A stretch of 64,000 nt of DNA, from NCBI RefSeq assembly GCF_036669915.1, contig NC_089319.1:16740012-16804011 (forward strand), in the 5' to 3' direction. Position 1 is the first letter of the stretch. The number at the start of each line of letters is the position of its first letter. This document shows, piece after piece, positions 39,827-51,782 of this stretch. The notes beneath the pieces were generated by a model. It was not told the origin of the DNA, ran no database searches, and saw nothing but the letters and a program-made list of their open reading frames with translations. This stretch comes from Pocillopora verrucosa (lineage: Eukaryota > Cnidaria > Anthozoa > Scleractinia > Pocilloporidae). The position numbers and the translations under genes are program-made.

Positions 39827-41111
39827 ATGACAAATGCCAATAATTTGAGGTTTGCAGTTAAACATCTCTACAAGCAGGTCAGATAAATGTCCTACATGAA
39901 GTGTATCCACTAAAACCCAGTTGTAAGAAAGAGTTAAAAAAAAAACTTAGATAAACTGCCCTCAGGTTCAGGCCCCAAAACTGTTTTGCTTTTGACCTTA
40001 ACCGTTTATCTCCCAGGAGTGATAGACATGTAACTTCTCCCCACAATATCCATACATTACCCAGCAAACAGGTTAGGAGAATACTCAGACCAGGTAGAGG
40101 TTGTTATCTTTATCTCAGACCAAATTCTTGTACCTAATTTGTAAGAAAATGAGTAGCAGCTAAATGTGAGAATTAAAATCAGATCTTAGGTGTTAAAAGG
40201 TTAATCTACTTGATGGTTATTTTTCTGGTGGAAAGTCCCAGCCAGGCTTAACCCTTTAAACCCAAAGAGTGATCGGCATTCAATTTCTCCCCACAATAGT
40301 AATGCTGAATCATTTATTGAGAGCACAAGAATAGAGATAATGATCACTAGCCTAAGAGGTTTTGATTGTTTAACATATTCTCCTTGTCAGTAGTTAAGAA
40401 AATGTATAGATAATGGTATAGAGAACATGGATACTGCTTGTAGATAGAAACAGTAGAGATGGTAAGTTTTGTCCCACACTCGTCCAATGCTCGTGAAAAG
40501 ATGAAAAAACATCTTTCTTAATTCTTTACCAAGCTCAAAACTTACCATCTCTACAAAAAAGCTGAGGTCAATTCTTATGATGTTAGTTCAGAGAATTTGG
40601 TAATGGATTAACTAATAATCCCTAATTGATATTGTTTATTTTCAATACTTGTCTGCTTGATATTGTGTTAATTTTATATAGTATGGAGAAATTATGTCTC
40701 GGTCACTCATGGGAGTTCAAAGGTTAAGGTGTGGTGTCATTTTGCAGCAGAGAAGCTTTTTTGTGAAAGATTTACCCACTTTCTTTACACAGAACTAATG
40801 AGTCAAATACAACTCAATGCTTCATAGGAGAATATTTCACTTGTCTAGTTACTCACAGTATAGCTGGTTAGAGGTTGCTGATCTTTTTCTTTTCTTTACA
40901 GTTATTGTTTCTTGGAAGAGATTATCCAGCAGGAGAAAAGTATTTTAAATCCAAACTTAAACAAGCATTTATGAAAAACAGGGATGAAACAGACCCTGAG
41001 AAGATTAAGATGTTGATTGCCAGAGGAGAATATGTCATCAAAGAGGTTGAAGCTTTGTACATGTTACGAAAATACAGGACTTTAAAGCAACGATACTATG
41101 GAGACCAATAA
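39827..41111 (+). CDS. ETFRF1: ETF regulatory factor 1 (LYRM5), two coding exons, 86 aa
   Basis: Exon 1 39827-39877 encodes [17 protein letters not shown] and exon 2 40902-41111 begins [19 protein letters not shown] and ends [19 protein letters not shown]. The join (phase 0, donor GTCAGA, acceptor TTTACAG) reproduces the small LYR-type mitochondrial matrix protein that binds electron-transfer flavoprotein and removes its FAD; the human protein is about 90 aa. Diagnostic features are LYK in place of strict LYR, the LGRDYP motif, PEKIK, and the C-terminal EALYxLRKYRxxKQRYY. The start is in a separate exon behind a 5'-UTR acceptor at 39803. The intron contains two short dispersed elements. Confidence 0.93.
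40010..40203 (+). repeat. Short dispersed element, family 2 (copy 2)
   Basis: CAGCAAACAGGTTAGGAGAA, CAGGTAGAGGTTGTTATCTT, CAAATTCTTGTACCTAATTT, CAGATCTTAGGTGTTAAAAG; same order as 35893-36068. In the ETFRF1 intron. Confidence 0.7.
40250..40450 (-). repeat. Short dispersed element, family 1 (copy 4, reversed)
   Basis: AACCCTTTAAACCCAAAGAG at the left, then ATAATGATCACTAGCCTAAG and ATTCTCCTTGTCAGTAGTTA. In the ETFRF1 intron, next to the family 2 copy. Confidence 0.7.
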
Positions 41112-42205
41112 TGGCATAAAACATTGGCCATTAGAATTCTAAATCAAAATTTTCAGTGACAGATGCTCTTGCTTCAGGCTTAATGATTATGTAACTGCTT
41201 TGAGTGGTTATTTCAGTTGTACATAGTTTGAACTTCAGTTGTTCTAACTATACATGGCTGCAAAAATTTCTTAATATAATTTTGTATAAGGGTTTTAAGT
41301 CATGGCAACTTCTGCATCATCTAGTAAAGTAATTTTTTGGAATTCCTATTTTGTTGGTTTATGGAACAGTGTCACAGAGGTTTTTTTCAGAGAGAACTGC
41401 TAAGGAGTAGCAGTGAGTTGCTGATGAAAAAGAGGACTTTGTAACACTTTTGGAAAACATTTGTGTCTGAAGAGTTAAAAGTTGTCATTATGACATTTAA
41501 ATGACAGATAAAGCTAACCACAAGGACAGTGTCAATTGTAAACCAGTTTTCATGTAGGCAGAGCATATATCCATGCCATAGGTATCAGCTGGTAGCTTAA
41601 AAAGGTTGGAGAAGTGATACACTGCTTCAGCATTGTGTGACATAAACAGGGTATGCATGTTACTCAATCCTTATATGTTCCTCTATCCCTAACTGGAGAA
41701 TGTGAAACCATCTTATGACTCTTGCAATGTTGAACCACTGACTAACAGCTCTCCAACAAAAAGGCCTTTGAAAGGCTCAGATCACAGCTTAGATTTGACC
41801 TTTTGTCAGTGAGGATGGAAATGGTATTGAGTGATGCCCTTTTTCGCTGTTGGGAATACTGAGGCAGAATTAAAATGAGAAACTGGGATCATGATCAGGA
41901 AAATGGGATTTGTGCCAAGACCAGTTTTTAAATCACAGTTTGTGCACCTCAAAAATTGAGGCTTAAATTTTTGGAGTTCATCAATTGCAATCGCTTTTAG
42001 AACAGTTATCTAGTGAGTGTCCAAAGTGAGGGGGGTTTTAATTAACTTTCCTCTGTGATTGGTCCAGAAAACTCGCGCCATCTTCTCAACCAATCATGCA
42101 ATTTTTTAATGGCGACTTGGTCATTCTCGTTTTCCCGCGCTTTAGGCAGTTTGCATGTTTTCACTCCTAGTTCTCATTGGCTAATTGGAATGGAAGTCTT
42201 TGCTC
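41112..42205. other. 3' flank of ETFRF1, no gene
   Basis: Untranslated tail and spacer; no coding evidence. From about 42000 the sequence (TGATTGGTCCAGAAAACTCG) looks like the start of a dispersed repeat. Confidence 0.4.
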
Positions 42206-42290
42206 TGACGAAGAGTTAACGCTCGAAACTTAAGCTCTGAAACTCTTTACGGTGACCAATTTACATTATCAACCCAGTAGTACGACACAA
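42206..42290 (+). repeat. Dispersed repeat fragment with hammerhead-like core
   Basis: CTCTGACGAAGAGTTAACGC then TCGAAACTTAAGC, CTCTTTACGGTGACCAATTT and ATTATCAACCCAGTAG. A diverged copy of the family also seen at 26164-26331. Confidence 0.7.
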
Positions 42291-42649
42291 CTGCCTTTTG
42301 CTTTATTGGTAACTGCTCTATCTAATTTTTTTTAATCAAAGATTTTAATTAACAACACTACAAAATACAAACTAACATTGTTAACAAGAATGGCGTTTTT
42401 TACTATATTTATAATGTAAATATTACCTATGATAATGACATTGCCTTAAATACTAACCTTATGTACCATACTAACATCGCCTAAAGTTATTTGAGTTTCC
42501 CTTATATCAATCAGTTATACTAATTTGACCAATTTTTTTTTTTCACGCTTTTAAAAATTCCTCGTAAATGTTTGCACTAACCCACTTTTTCATCCACATA
42601 GACTAACACCACTAAATACCACTCAGATACTGAAGGCACAAAACAAAAC

Positions 42650-43098
42650 TTATAACATCCGGAAAATATTGTTGAACCTGTGTTAAGCGGCACCGTACTA
42701 AGCGGTCTACCTGTAACAAGCGGTCAGTTGTCAAAGTCCTGATTTTTCCCCCTTCAGTTACCGTAGATTTTTTACCTCTGCTAAGTGGTCGCAGTGACCC
42801 TTGACTTAGTCCCAACGTCCTTAATCTCATGGCCTGACCTGTATTAAACGGTCACTTAAAGTGTAACCACCTTAGTAAAACTAAAAAAGTCCCAAGTAAA
42901 ATTTATCAATGTTAGTACTGCATTTACAAATGTCCCTAGCGCATTACGCGTTAAACAGTCCATAGATTACTTTTTCATGCAGCCATTTACACGAAAGTTG
43001 TCGTTTTTTATCGCGTTTGACTGTTTCGTGGATCCTGTTTTAAGCGGTCATCCCGCCATTCCCCGTGGGTGACCGCTTAATAAAGGTTTGACTGTATG
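42650..43098. repeat. Element with repeated AAGCGGTC motifs
   Basis: Several AAGCGGTC or close variants in both orientations (near 42688, 42702, 42719, 42784, 42848, 43043, 43072), ending GACCGCTTAATAAAGGTTTG at the right. Non-coding. The right end resembles widely spread MITE ends (an impression). Confidence 0.6.
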
Positions 43099-45954
43099 AA
43101 ATAAGCCAGCAATTAATGAATACAATACTTCAATATGGCAGTCGCTCATGAAAAAAGTTATTGCAACCCCCGACTGCATGACCAACAAAATTTCGATTGA
43201 TAATTAAATTCAAGTTCTGATTTCAATGAAAATTTCATTCACCTTCTCATTTTACACTCCATAAACCTAATTCCATGTAAACATCATTCATACCAAAATT
43301 TCCAGTCTTGTACATGGTTATATCGCAAATTTTTTGTTTTAAGGAAAACAGATGGGAAGTAAACAAGCACATCCAGACTTTTTCTAACCTCAGGTTCTCA
43401 CGATCATTAAGTGCTATTATTATCATTAATAAATCTCTTTTGTCCGACCGATCATCCAATTTTTACGGATGAAAGGCAACGGAAAAATAAACCATTTTGG
43501 AAATGGCCCTAAGATCGGCGCACAAGAAGGGACTAGTCCCTATAACTATAGTCCTGGGAACCAAGTCCATTCGTGTGAACTATCCATTTTCATAAAAAAT
43601 ATGGTCGCAGGGACCAAATTAATCTGAATTCGTGGAACAAGTCCCCTGAACCAATCCCCCAAATTATCCAGGTCCCAGCGTGTGAACTGTTAGTGGGAGA
43701 AAGTCCCCGGTCACAAATAACAATAATCCAATCACTGAGTGGTATTTTAGTTCCCATAACCCCTTTCGAACTTAAATATATTTTCAATTTTATGCGACGT
43801 GGCCTGCAGAATAAATTTTCAATTTGGTCGTATTAAGGGCTCTGTCTGAAGAGCTGCTGTTTTTAGTTCTGGATCAGTTTAGTATACCGAATCCCAGGGG
43901 AAAAAAGAACGCTTTCGAAATTGTAAATGACTGACCAATTTTATAAATCGAGAGTATCTTGTTTAATTGACGTGAATATGTACTTCAGTGTTTTGCGGTT
44001 AAGTTAGTAAATTGATTCGGTTTCTCTGTTTGGGAGCGTTCCATTTCCGTCTCTACGCTTCCCTTAATTTCAGTGGAAGCGCTCTAAATTTTACTATTTT
44101 GACGTGTTACAGTTCCCGGCGTATAAACCTTTAATAGGATCTTAATGGGGTGATGGTTTTTACGGCTAATGGTTAAAATATTGGCTATTTAACGGCTAAC
44201 AATTAATTTCTTTCCGTTGCGATTAAAGGAAAACCTTTTTACGGTTACTAAAACTCCTATTACGACTACGGTCATTTTTTTCGCCCAACGGCTAAAGGTT
44301 AAACCCATGGAGACCCTCTTCAAGAAAGTTGTCCTTGCAACTGATCCCATCGTGAAAACCCTACAGAGGACAAGTCCTTGCATGAAACAAGTCCCTGCCA
44401 CTCGTTCCCTTGTATCCTGAAGATTGCTTAGTCCAAAAGTAAGACATCGTTTTCTACTGACAATAAAAAATTTATAAATTTACCTAACACAACAGCAAGG
44501 AAAGTAAATGTAACAAATACGTATTGATAAAAAGCGGATATCCTAAAACTTTTTTTCGTTTTTTCGATCGGATGAATTTCACTGACGTCAAGACTTCTAC
44601 GTTATTTTGGATTGTATATTGTGACTTAGATTAAGCTCCAGGTAATCAATCATTTGTAAACATTTTAAGTTGATTGTTAAGAAAATAATCTTTAAGTGAA
44701 ATATGTAAATGGCTAATAACTTTTTCTTATTTCGAGGACAAATTTGCATTCAAAGAGTACGTGTTAAGTAATTAAACCTAGCAAGCCAAGTTGTACATCT
44801 TAGATTCTGTTTCGAGGTAAGTCAATCTTGCTTTTTTTTTTTCCTCGAGGTAATTTTAAACACAATAATCCTAAAAGGCGAGCATTTTATAAGCTACTAT
44901 TCCCATTCGACCAGCTCACCTGTCTCCCGAGAACATTAGCTTTTGTGTGACATCGTGAATCATTCTGTATAAAATGTTCCCTATTTTCCTACTTTTACCT
45001 CAAGAAAGCTACTAAGTGGTGGTTTTTACCTATAATGGTTGCCGCTGGGTTTTTTGTCATACTGTCCGCAATAAAAAATGTTCGCTACACTTTTACAATG
45101 TTCACAGTTCCTGGGAATTTTTCTCTGATTTCGAAATCTAACCGTCACGATTGCTTAATGGTTGTTAGGGTTGAGATTTCTGTTGGTTGTCGTTTTAGCC
45201 CTGATCATGATAGTGGATTTTCTACAGGTATTTCTCCGTTTTTCTCCCTTCTTGAAAGACAACACATACTAAAACAGTTCTACTTGACCACAACAGTGGC
45301 ACAAGTTTTGTGCGATGAGTTCTTTGACGTCTTCAGTGTTACTCAGGCGAAAAAAAACTCCTTATCATATACCACTAACCGGACCAGATGCATGACCTAG
45401 ATACTGCCAATATTCTTCAAAATTATGTATGACAAAGTGAGAGATACGCTGATTTGTTTCCTGCGTGTTGAAAAATGATTTGCACCCCTACACATTTAAA
45501 AAGTAAAAAGCCTTTAGATCTGTCCTTGTCATTCTCTGATCTCCACGAAGACCTATCGTTCCTTAATACTTGAGCATTGACTAATCTTGGTCAAAATGGT
45601 CTTCCTTTTAAAAATAAACTTTGGCAGTTTCAGATGCTATTTTCAAAAAGGTATTCTACTAAACGTTGAGTTTTTAAATCTTCCCCTTATCATCAAAATA
45701 TTAATAATGGTTGATGAAAATCACGAAATTACGAGCTGATAGATTGTATTCTTGTGACCCGTAATAATTTTTCTGATCTACTCTCAATATAACTTGGTGC
45801 AAACCCGGAACATTTGGATTATCACACGGTTATCTTCCGTTGTCCGATTCATCATTTATGGGTACCACGCCACTTGAGTCTTACAGCCAATAACATCACG
45901 GAAGAAATGACCAATCAGGATTTAGAAACCGGACTTACAACATTCGATTGACAA
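43099..45954. other. Repeat-rich intergenic stretch, no gene supported
   Basis: CGGCTAA motifs recur at 44160-44300, and AAGTCCC motifs at 43500-43710 and 44325-44400; these look like remains of small elements. A 121-codon open frame at 45035-45400 has no domain or splice support that I can see. Confidence 0.4.
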
Positions 45955-46070
45955 CAACCATTCACTTGACTCTGAAGATGACTTCCGCTCAGGTTGTCGA
46001 AACGTCAGTCACCACTACTGACAACAGTCCTTCTTAGGGCTACACGGACGATCAAACTACAATATTACAC
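45955..46070 (+). repeat. Penelope-like remnant with hammerhead-like core
   Basis: CTCTGAAGATGACTTCCGCT, CAGGTTGTCGAAACGTCAGT, then ACAACAGTCCTTCTTAGGGC and GGACGATCAAAC. CTGAAGA..GAAAC fits the CUGANGA/GAAA core of hammerhead ribozymes, which are known in Penelope-like retroelements. Assignment is inferred. It lies about 110 bp upstream of a coding start. Confidence 0.5.
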
Positions 46071-46178
46071 CTTATTGATTTGTTGACACCTTATCCCTCT
46101 CATTCTCGCTGCAAGGACAGGAGCCTGAGAACGAGGTTCAAATGCTAAAGAATATTTTTCTCGTAGAATTCATCCACA

Positions 46179-48391
46179 ATGAAGTCATCAGAACACAGAT
46201 TTCAAACGCTATTCGAGCCATTCCGTATCAAATCAGTTGAGAAGATACAACGTACCACAAGAGCTCAGCGGGTTCAGCGTCTAGAAGAGGCGAATTTCAA
46301 TCCCTTCATGTTGAACTCTGAAGACATCATTATCGATCTGTTGACAGATTCTGGTACGGGCGCCATGAGCTCCGACCAGTGGGCCGCTATCATGAAGGGT
46401 GACGAGTCTTACGCGGGCTCACCAAGCTACCGGAATTTTGAAGCAGTGGTGAAAGAAATCTTTGGCTTCCGACACGTGATCCCTACGCACCAGGGCCGCG
46501 CTGCCGAGAGGATCTTATTCCAGTGTAGTCTCAAAGAGGGGGATGTCGTTCCAAACAACGCGCACTTTGATACAACTCAGGCCAACGTAGAAAAACGGGG
46601 AGCCAAAGCGATGAATTTGCCAGTTTCCGAAGCCTTGGATCCAGAGGTAAGTATTCCATTCGGTGGCGATATGGACATCAACAAACTGATAGAATTGCTG
46701 TCGAGTGGAATAAAAGATAAGGTTACATTGGTGATGACAACCGTAACTAACAATGCCACTGGTGGAATGCCCGTCAGTATGGAGAACATAAGAATGGTTT
46801 CCAAGATTTGCCGCTCTCGAGGAATCCCCTTCTTTCTTGACGCGTGCCGTTTTGCGGAAAATGCTTGGTTCATCAAAATGTTTGAGAAAGGGTATGCACA
46901 TCGCTCGCCGCTTCAAATTGCACGCGAGATGTTTTCGCACGCCGATGGCTGTACCATGTCTGCCAAGAAAGATGGCCTCGTAAATATTGGAGGATTTCTA
47001 GCCATGAATGATGAGCAACTCGCTGACAAATGCCGCCGCGAGTTGATCATATCTGAGGGGTTTGTCACCTATGGCGGGTTGGCCGGAAGAGATCTCGAGG
47101 CGATGGCCGTTGGATTACGTGAGGGCCTAGAGGAAGACTATCTTCAATATCGAGTTGGATTTGTCAAAATGCTGGCAGATTTGCTGAGGGAATATCACAT
47201 CCCTGTGTTAACCCCACCAGGTGGACATGCGGTCTACATCGACGCAGCAGCTATGTTGCCGCATATCCCCAGAGATCAATTCCCAGCTTGGGCTTTGAGC
47301 TGCGCATTATATGTTGAAGGTAAAATAACATTAGCTAATGACACATAAATTATTATTAGATGGAGAGCGGTGGCGCCTAAGTGCTTTACTTGCAAGAACA
47401 CTAGAATGAATCTAGTGCTGTTTTTTTTTTTTTAAAGATTAAGTTGCTTCAAAAGATAGCACAAATACAGAACAAAACTACTCAAAGTCGCAAATCTTGC
47501 TCGAGATATACTGTCGTGTCGGAGCGTTTTTCGATTAAACTCGAATGAACACCAAAGGAGAACATAAGTTAATACTGAAAATTGCCAGTGAGACTTTGAA
47601 GTAAAAGAAAAAGTTCAAACTGCCTGAGGTGCGGTAAAACGGGAGAGACGAATTTGAAGTTACTCCTGAAACGAGAGCCATTTGTCGAAATGTCGAAGGT
47701 AACCCGGGATTTCAATGGTTTCCTTTACTTTGTGTTGTGATTGGTTCGGAACCCGCGCCACACTCTCAGCCAGATGTTCAAACCACAAAAGACATGAAGG
47801 AGAAAGTCAGCAAATATTGATTGCGTTGTATTTGAAAGGAAGCCATTATTGATATATGTATTTTTCAGGTGGTATTCGTTGCGGTGAGCTGGGCGGTGTA
47901 ATGCTCGGTGGAGATGATATAAGCTTGGAGAACGGTCTCGAACAAGAAGATGAAAAGAAGGAACTTCTTCGCCTTGCAATTCCACGCAGGACATATACTG
48001 AGTCACACATGAAGTACGTATTTTCTACCCTATAGGTGAGGGGGGGACCTTTTAATTTTTCGGCTATTATCATTTTAATTATTATCATTTTTGTTGTTAC
48101 TATAATTATTACTTTATTGGCAGAGAAAATTTCGGGCAATCAACGCAGTCTTTTTAGCCCTCTAAACATACTATCAAACAAACATAGTTCTCACAAATCA
48201 TATAATCATGGTAAATTTACTGTAGGTATACCGCTGAAGTATTGGAGTACGTTAGCAGACACAAAAACGAAGTCAGCGGTTATAGAATCACGTGGGCTCC
48301 TGCTGTATTACGTCATTTCAGTGCTCATCTCGAACCCATTTTCCCGCCAAACCAGGAACACGAGAACGGCATTGGAAACGAGGGAAGATAA
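46179..48391 (+). CDS. Tryptophanase-family PLP lyase, copy 1 (three exons, 483 aa)
   Basis: Exons 46179-47319, 47869-48013, 48226-48391; GT-AG, phases 1 and 2, 1452 nt. The family cleaves tryptophan or tyrosine by beta-elimination to pyruvate, ammonia and indole or phenol. Seen: EPFRIKSVE, IDLLTDSGTGAMS, GDESYAGS, PTHQGRAAE (cofactor phosphate), TNNATGG, FLDACRFAENAW (cofactor Asp and Arg), TMSAKKDG with the expected Schiff-base Lys264, YGGLAGRDLEAMAVGL, PHIPRDQFPAWAL, RLAIPRRTYTESHM and VLRHFSAHLEP. Asp131 (HFDTT) and the His of LRHF match tryptophanase (E. coli Asp137, His463); the tyrosine phenol-lyase Arg of the MERG segment is replaced by GELGG. Length is near the bacterial 471 aa. An acidic insert (DDISLENGLEQEDEKKE) precedes LLRLAIPRR. 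AATAAA at 48577-48582. Bacterial-type family, probably transferred. Confidence 0.9.
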
Positions 48392-50039
48392 TTTGGTGGA
48401 ATTCGCTACATGTGAATCACCATTTCCTGTACTGCAAGGAGAATGCTCGTAAACTCACTGACTGTTGTGGAAACTATCCACTGAAGGATTAATCTTTTCT
48501 TTTGAGGCACGTATTACACTAATTTTATCACTATCCTAATAACCAGAATGCGGGGGTTTGTCAAACACAAGATTCAAATAAAGTTTGAGGCCATAATTGT
48601 ATCCTGATTCCTGGTCTTGATAGATGATTTTTTTTGGCTCTTTCCGGCCGCTTGTAAAATTTCGTAATATTTTAATTTTAAGTGCGTCAGAATTCGTCGT
48701 ATTCGCTACATATGAGTGGCAATACTTTGAGAACGGAGTCTTTGTATGAAAGACTTGACTGATATAATAAAACGATACAGTTCGCGGGCATGAATATCTT
48801 TTAGGCCAGACTAAGAGTTATTTCAGCCCGAGCCGCTAGGCGAGAATTAAAATGACTCGGAGAATGGCTTGAAACAGATTTATGCCCAAGAACATAAACC
48901 CTTTTACCATTATTATCATTTTGGAGGAAAATAAGAAAATAGAACCTGATTAATTACAACAAAACTGTCTGAAAAATCACGCGGGCGTGCGAACAGGCAA
49001 AAATATAATTTAGCCCGCCATAATCTCTATGTTAGCCCGCAAAATGCGCCACAGTTCCCGACAAATTGATTGATGATAATTTTCAGCTTCCCTTAATATT
49101 TTATTGCTTCACAAATGATCAAACTCGCCCTCAGGGCGATTCTTCCCATTCATATTTAAAGGGGAAAGCACTGAGGAAAAGAGATTGTAAATGAAAGATT
49201 TCTGAGGTGCTGCATAGACGAGTTTTAGGATCAACCAATATACGTATAAGAGCAAAAAATTTATATGCAAGTGAACTATGTGCAATAAAAATATTCTCTT
49301 TCGGGATTTGAAAACATCTGCTCTTGATATGAGACTTAAATAACACTTTATCTGTATGCTGAAAAAATATTGGCAAATGAAACTCAAATATGACGACATT
49401 GGCGGAATTGATCAAAAAGATCATTTGATCTACGTTGTGTAATTTCCGATGGTTAAGTTTGTTTATGGTGTCGCCTCTTCCCCCTTTACATGCATCTTAG
49501 ATTGTGTAACATTTGGACAAGGAATAAGCCTTTATGTCAATGGAAGTATTTAAGAATGCGATGGTACTGGAGGAAAAAATTTTCTCAGAGAACCTAGGGT
49601 ACGTCGCTTTGCTTCTCCGGCAGATTCAGTCTTGCACAAAAAAAACTCCTCTCAAGTATTGTTGCGTTGGTAATTGCAACTTTTCAAGGTAAAAAGTCGC
49701 TATTTCATAGATCACTTTTTTTCGGCTAAAAACAGTGACTGATCGTGAAACTTAAATGACACATGTAATTTTTTGTGTCAGCATTTTACTTTACGTGAGA
49801 GACTATATTCTAAAATGTACAATTTATATCGGTTTGAGTGTTTGCAGCCTGCTTATCAGAGCTCATTTATCAATTATGAGTGCTTATCATTCAGTTTCAC
49901 CCCTGTATTTTTGGGCCGTGCACCATATTCTCGATTACGTTTTAAGGCAATTTTAAAAACTTTGATTGATTTGAGGCTTCGTTTGCTAATTTTTGCCGTT
50001 TCGTATTAGTGAAATGTCTTCGATCTGATTGTTAACACA
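48392..50039. other. Intergenic, no gene recognised
   Basis: 3' untranslated tail of copy 1 with its AATAAA at 48577-48582, then AT-rich sequence without coding support. Confidence 0.45.
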
Positions 50040-50262
50040 ATACACCCTAACATTAGCATTCTCCACGGTGTTCTCTTTACATTTACTGTTACACTGATTA
50101 GTAGAATTTTTTTTACTGTGACACTGATTGGTAGAATTTTTTTGAGCTATCAGGACCTTTTTAAATTGGTGATTGTTTCCTTCATTCTCATGACCTTTAA
50201 ATTTGATTCAGGGGCTTTATTGTAAGGAGAAATTAGAAGCCAGACATTCTTAGGGGTTAAAA
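50040..50262 (+). repeat. Short dispersed element, family 1 (copy 5, diverged)
   Basis: CACCCTAACATTAGCATTCT, TCATTCTCATGACCTTTAAA, TTGTAAGGAGAAATTAGAAG and CATTCTTAGGGGTTAAA. An internal 40-bp stretch (ACTGTTACACTGATTAGTAG) is doubled. Confidence 0.65.
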
Positions 50263-51782
50263 CAAGAATAAAATGATATAAAGGAATTGAAATACATTTT
50301 GTTATCTGTAAGAGGGGCCAAAACTCGGTTTTCCTAATTTTTCTACGAACTAAGGTGGAACTCTACCTCAACAAAAGGCTTACATAGATTGTGCGATTGT
50401 ACACACTTTGGAATTTGTTATCCGTTGGTTATCTCATGGAATTTTTCTTCGTGCTTTAACAAGTTATTTGACATGTTACTCTTGAAAATTGTCGTGAAAT
50501 TAAATTGAAAGCAGAGGTAAATAACTGAACGGTGTATCATTGCAACGTTTCTCTTACTTAATTTGGTTCGATCTGTTCCTCTGATCTCTCAACACGTTAC
50601 GATAAAACGATCTACTGAAAAGTTTCGAGAGACAAGTTTGTTCTGTCAAACAGTTATCAGTTTCTCCAACTTAGTGATGTTTGAAGTTATATCTTTTCAC
50701 AGGATTCTTCCGGGAGAATTGTAAATAAAAAGAAGTAAAACATCCGTTGAAAATGCGAGAACTCATTTCAAAGGCTGAAGAGCTCAAGGTTTTCCGCTCT
50801 AACGAAGATTGTGCTCATGGAAGAGCGATCACAAAAGTAAATCTTTCATCCATGTTAGCTGTTGTAGCCAGTTACATTAAATATATATCTAAAACAAGAA
50901 TTTATCACTTCCATAATATGTTATGGATTTTTTCGGTTTTGGTTATTGATATTCTGCGTATCAAAGTCTAATTTTCAAATTTTGTCATATTTTTAATCAT
51001 CAGCTTATCAACATCGTTTTTAGTTCGGGACAACAACTTTTTACAAAGGCATGATGTGTTTGCTGTAAAAAACACTATATTGGAAATTTCAAGTGTAAAC
51101 GCTTCATTTTGTAAATAGCCCTTTTGGGTAAACGGAAGCAAACAAATGTTCTTGTCCAGAGTAATTACAATGGCTAGAAACCGGAAAATTTCCCTTTTAA
51201 ATGACTAAGGGTTGGACGTTTAAGGGTTTTCTTCGGTGAAAGGAGCAGATATCGGAAATGGCAAATAGATGCAACTAATTCTATTTCTTCCATTCGTTTA
51301 GGTAAAACGGTTTTTTTTATTCTCTTTTTCTTAATCAAAATAACCAAAATAGTTATTACCAAACGGTAGAGTTCAGAGTATCAAATGCGGAACAGATAAA
51401 AGAAATTTCAAATTCAAAACAAAATAATTTACTTCTAATTTTTTTCGAGAGAGAAAATCCCTTTCTCGGCATACACGGGGTTATTCCTAAAGGCAAATCC
51501 AACAACCGTATTAGTAATTTCTTTATTAAAAGTGACCCACTAATCCGTTCTGCCTTTTTCTCATTTTATAATTTACAATAACAATTTTTCTGTGTCATTA
51601 TGTAACTATAAATGTACTTACGGTAACTTATGATCATGTTATAAATCTTATCAGATTTTGAAGACTGGCCCGCTTAGATTGGCGTGCAGACTAGCTGCCC
51701 TTTCACATTAAGAATGACAAAAAATATGAAATGTTGTCATTGTGACTGTACTTTTTCCCTTCCCTAACAGGATTCAGAACCG
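50263..51782. other. Upstream region of tryptophanase copy 2, no gene
   Basis: No supported gene. An acceptor (TTCCCTAACAG, ending at 51770) stands 12 bases before the start codon of copy 2, so a non-coding first exon probably lies in this stretch. A 74-codon open frame at 50747-50971 has no recognisable domain. Confidence 0.45.

Noticed and set aside
45035-45400. 121-codon open frame
   Set aside because: No recognisable domain, unusual composition and repeat-rich surroundings; not enough to call a gene.
46515-46940. Long minus-strand frames opposite the tryptophanase exons
   Set aside because: Shadow frames of the conserved coding strand; no domain or splice evidence.
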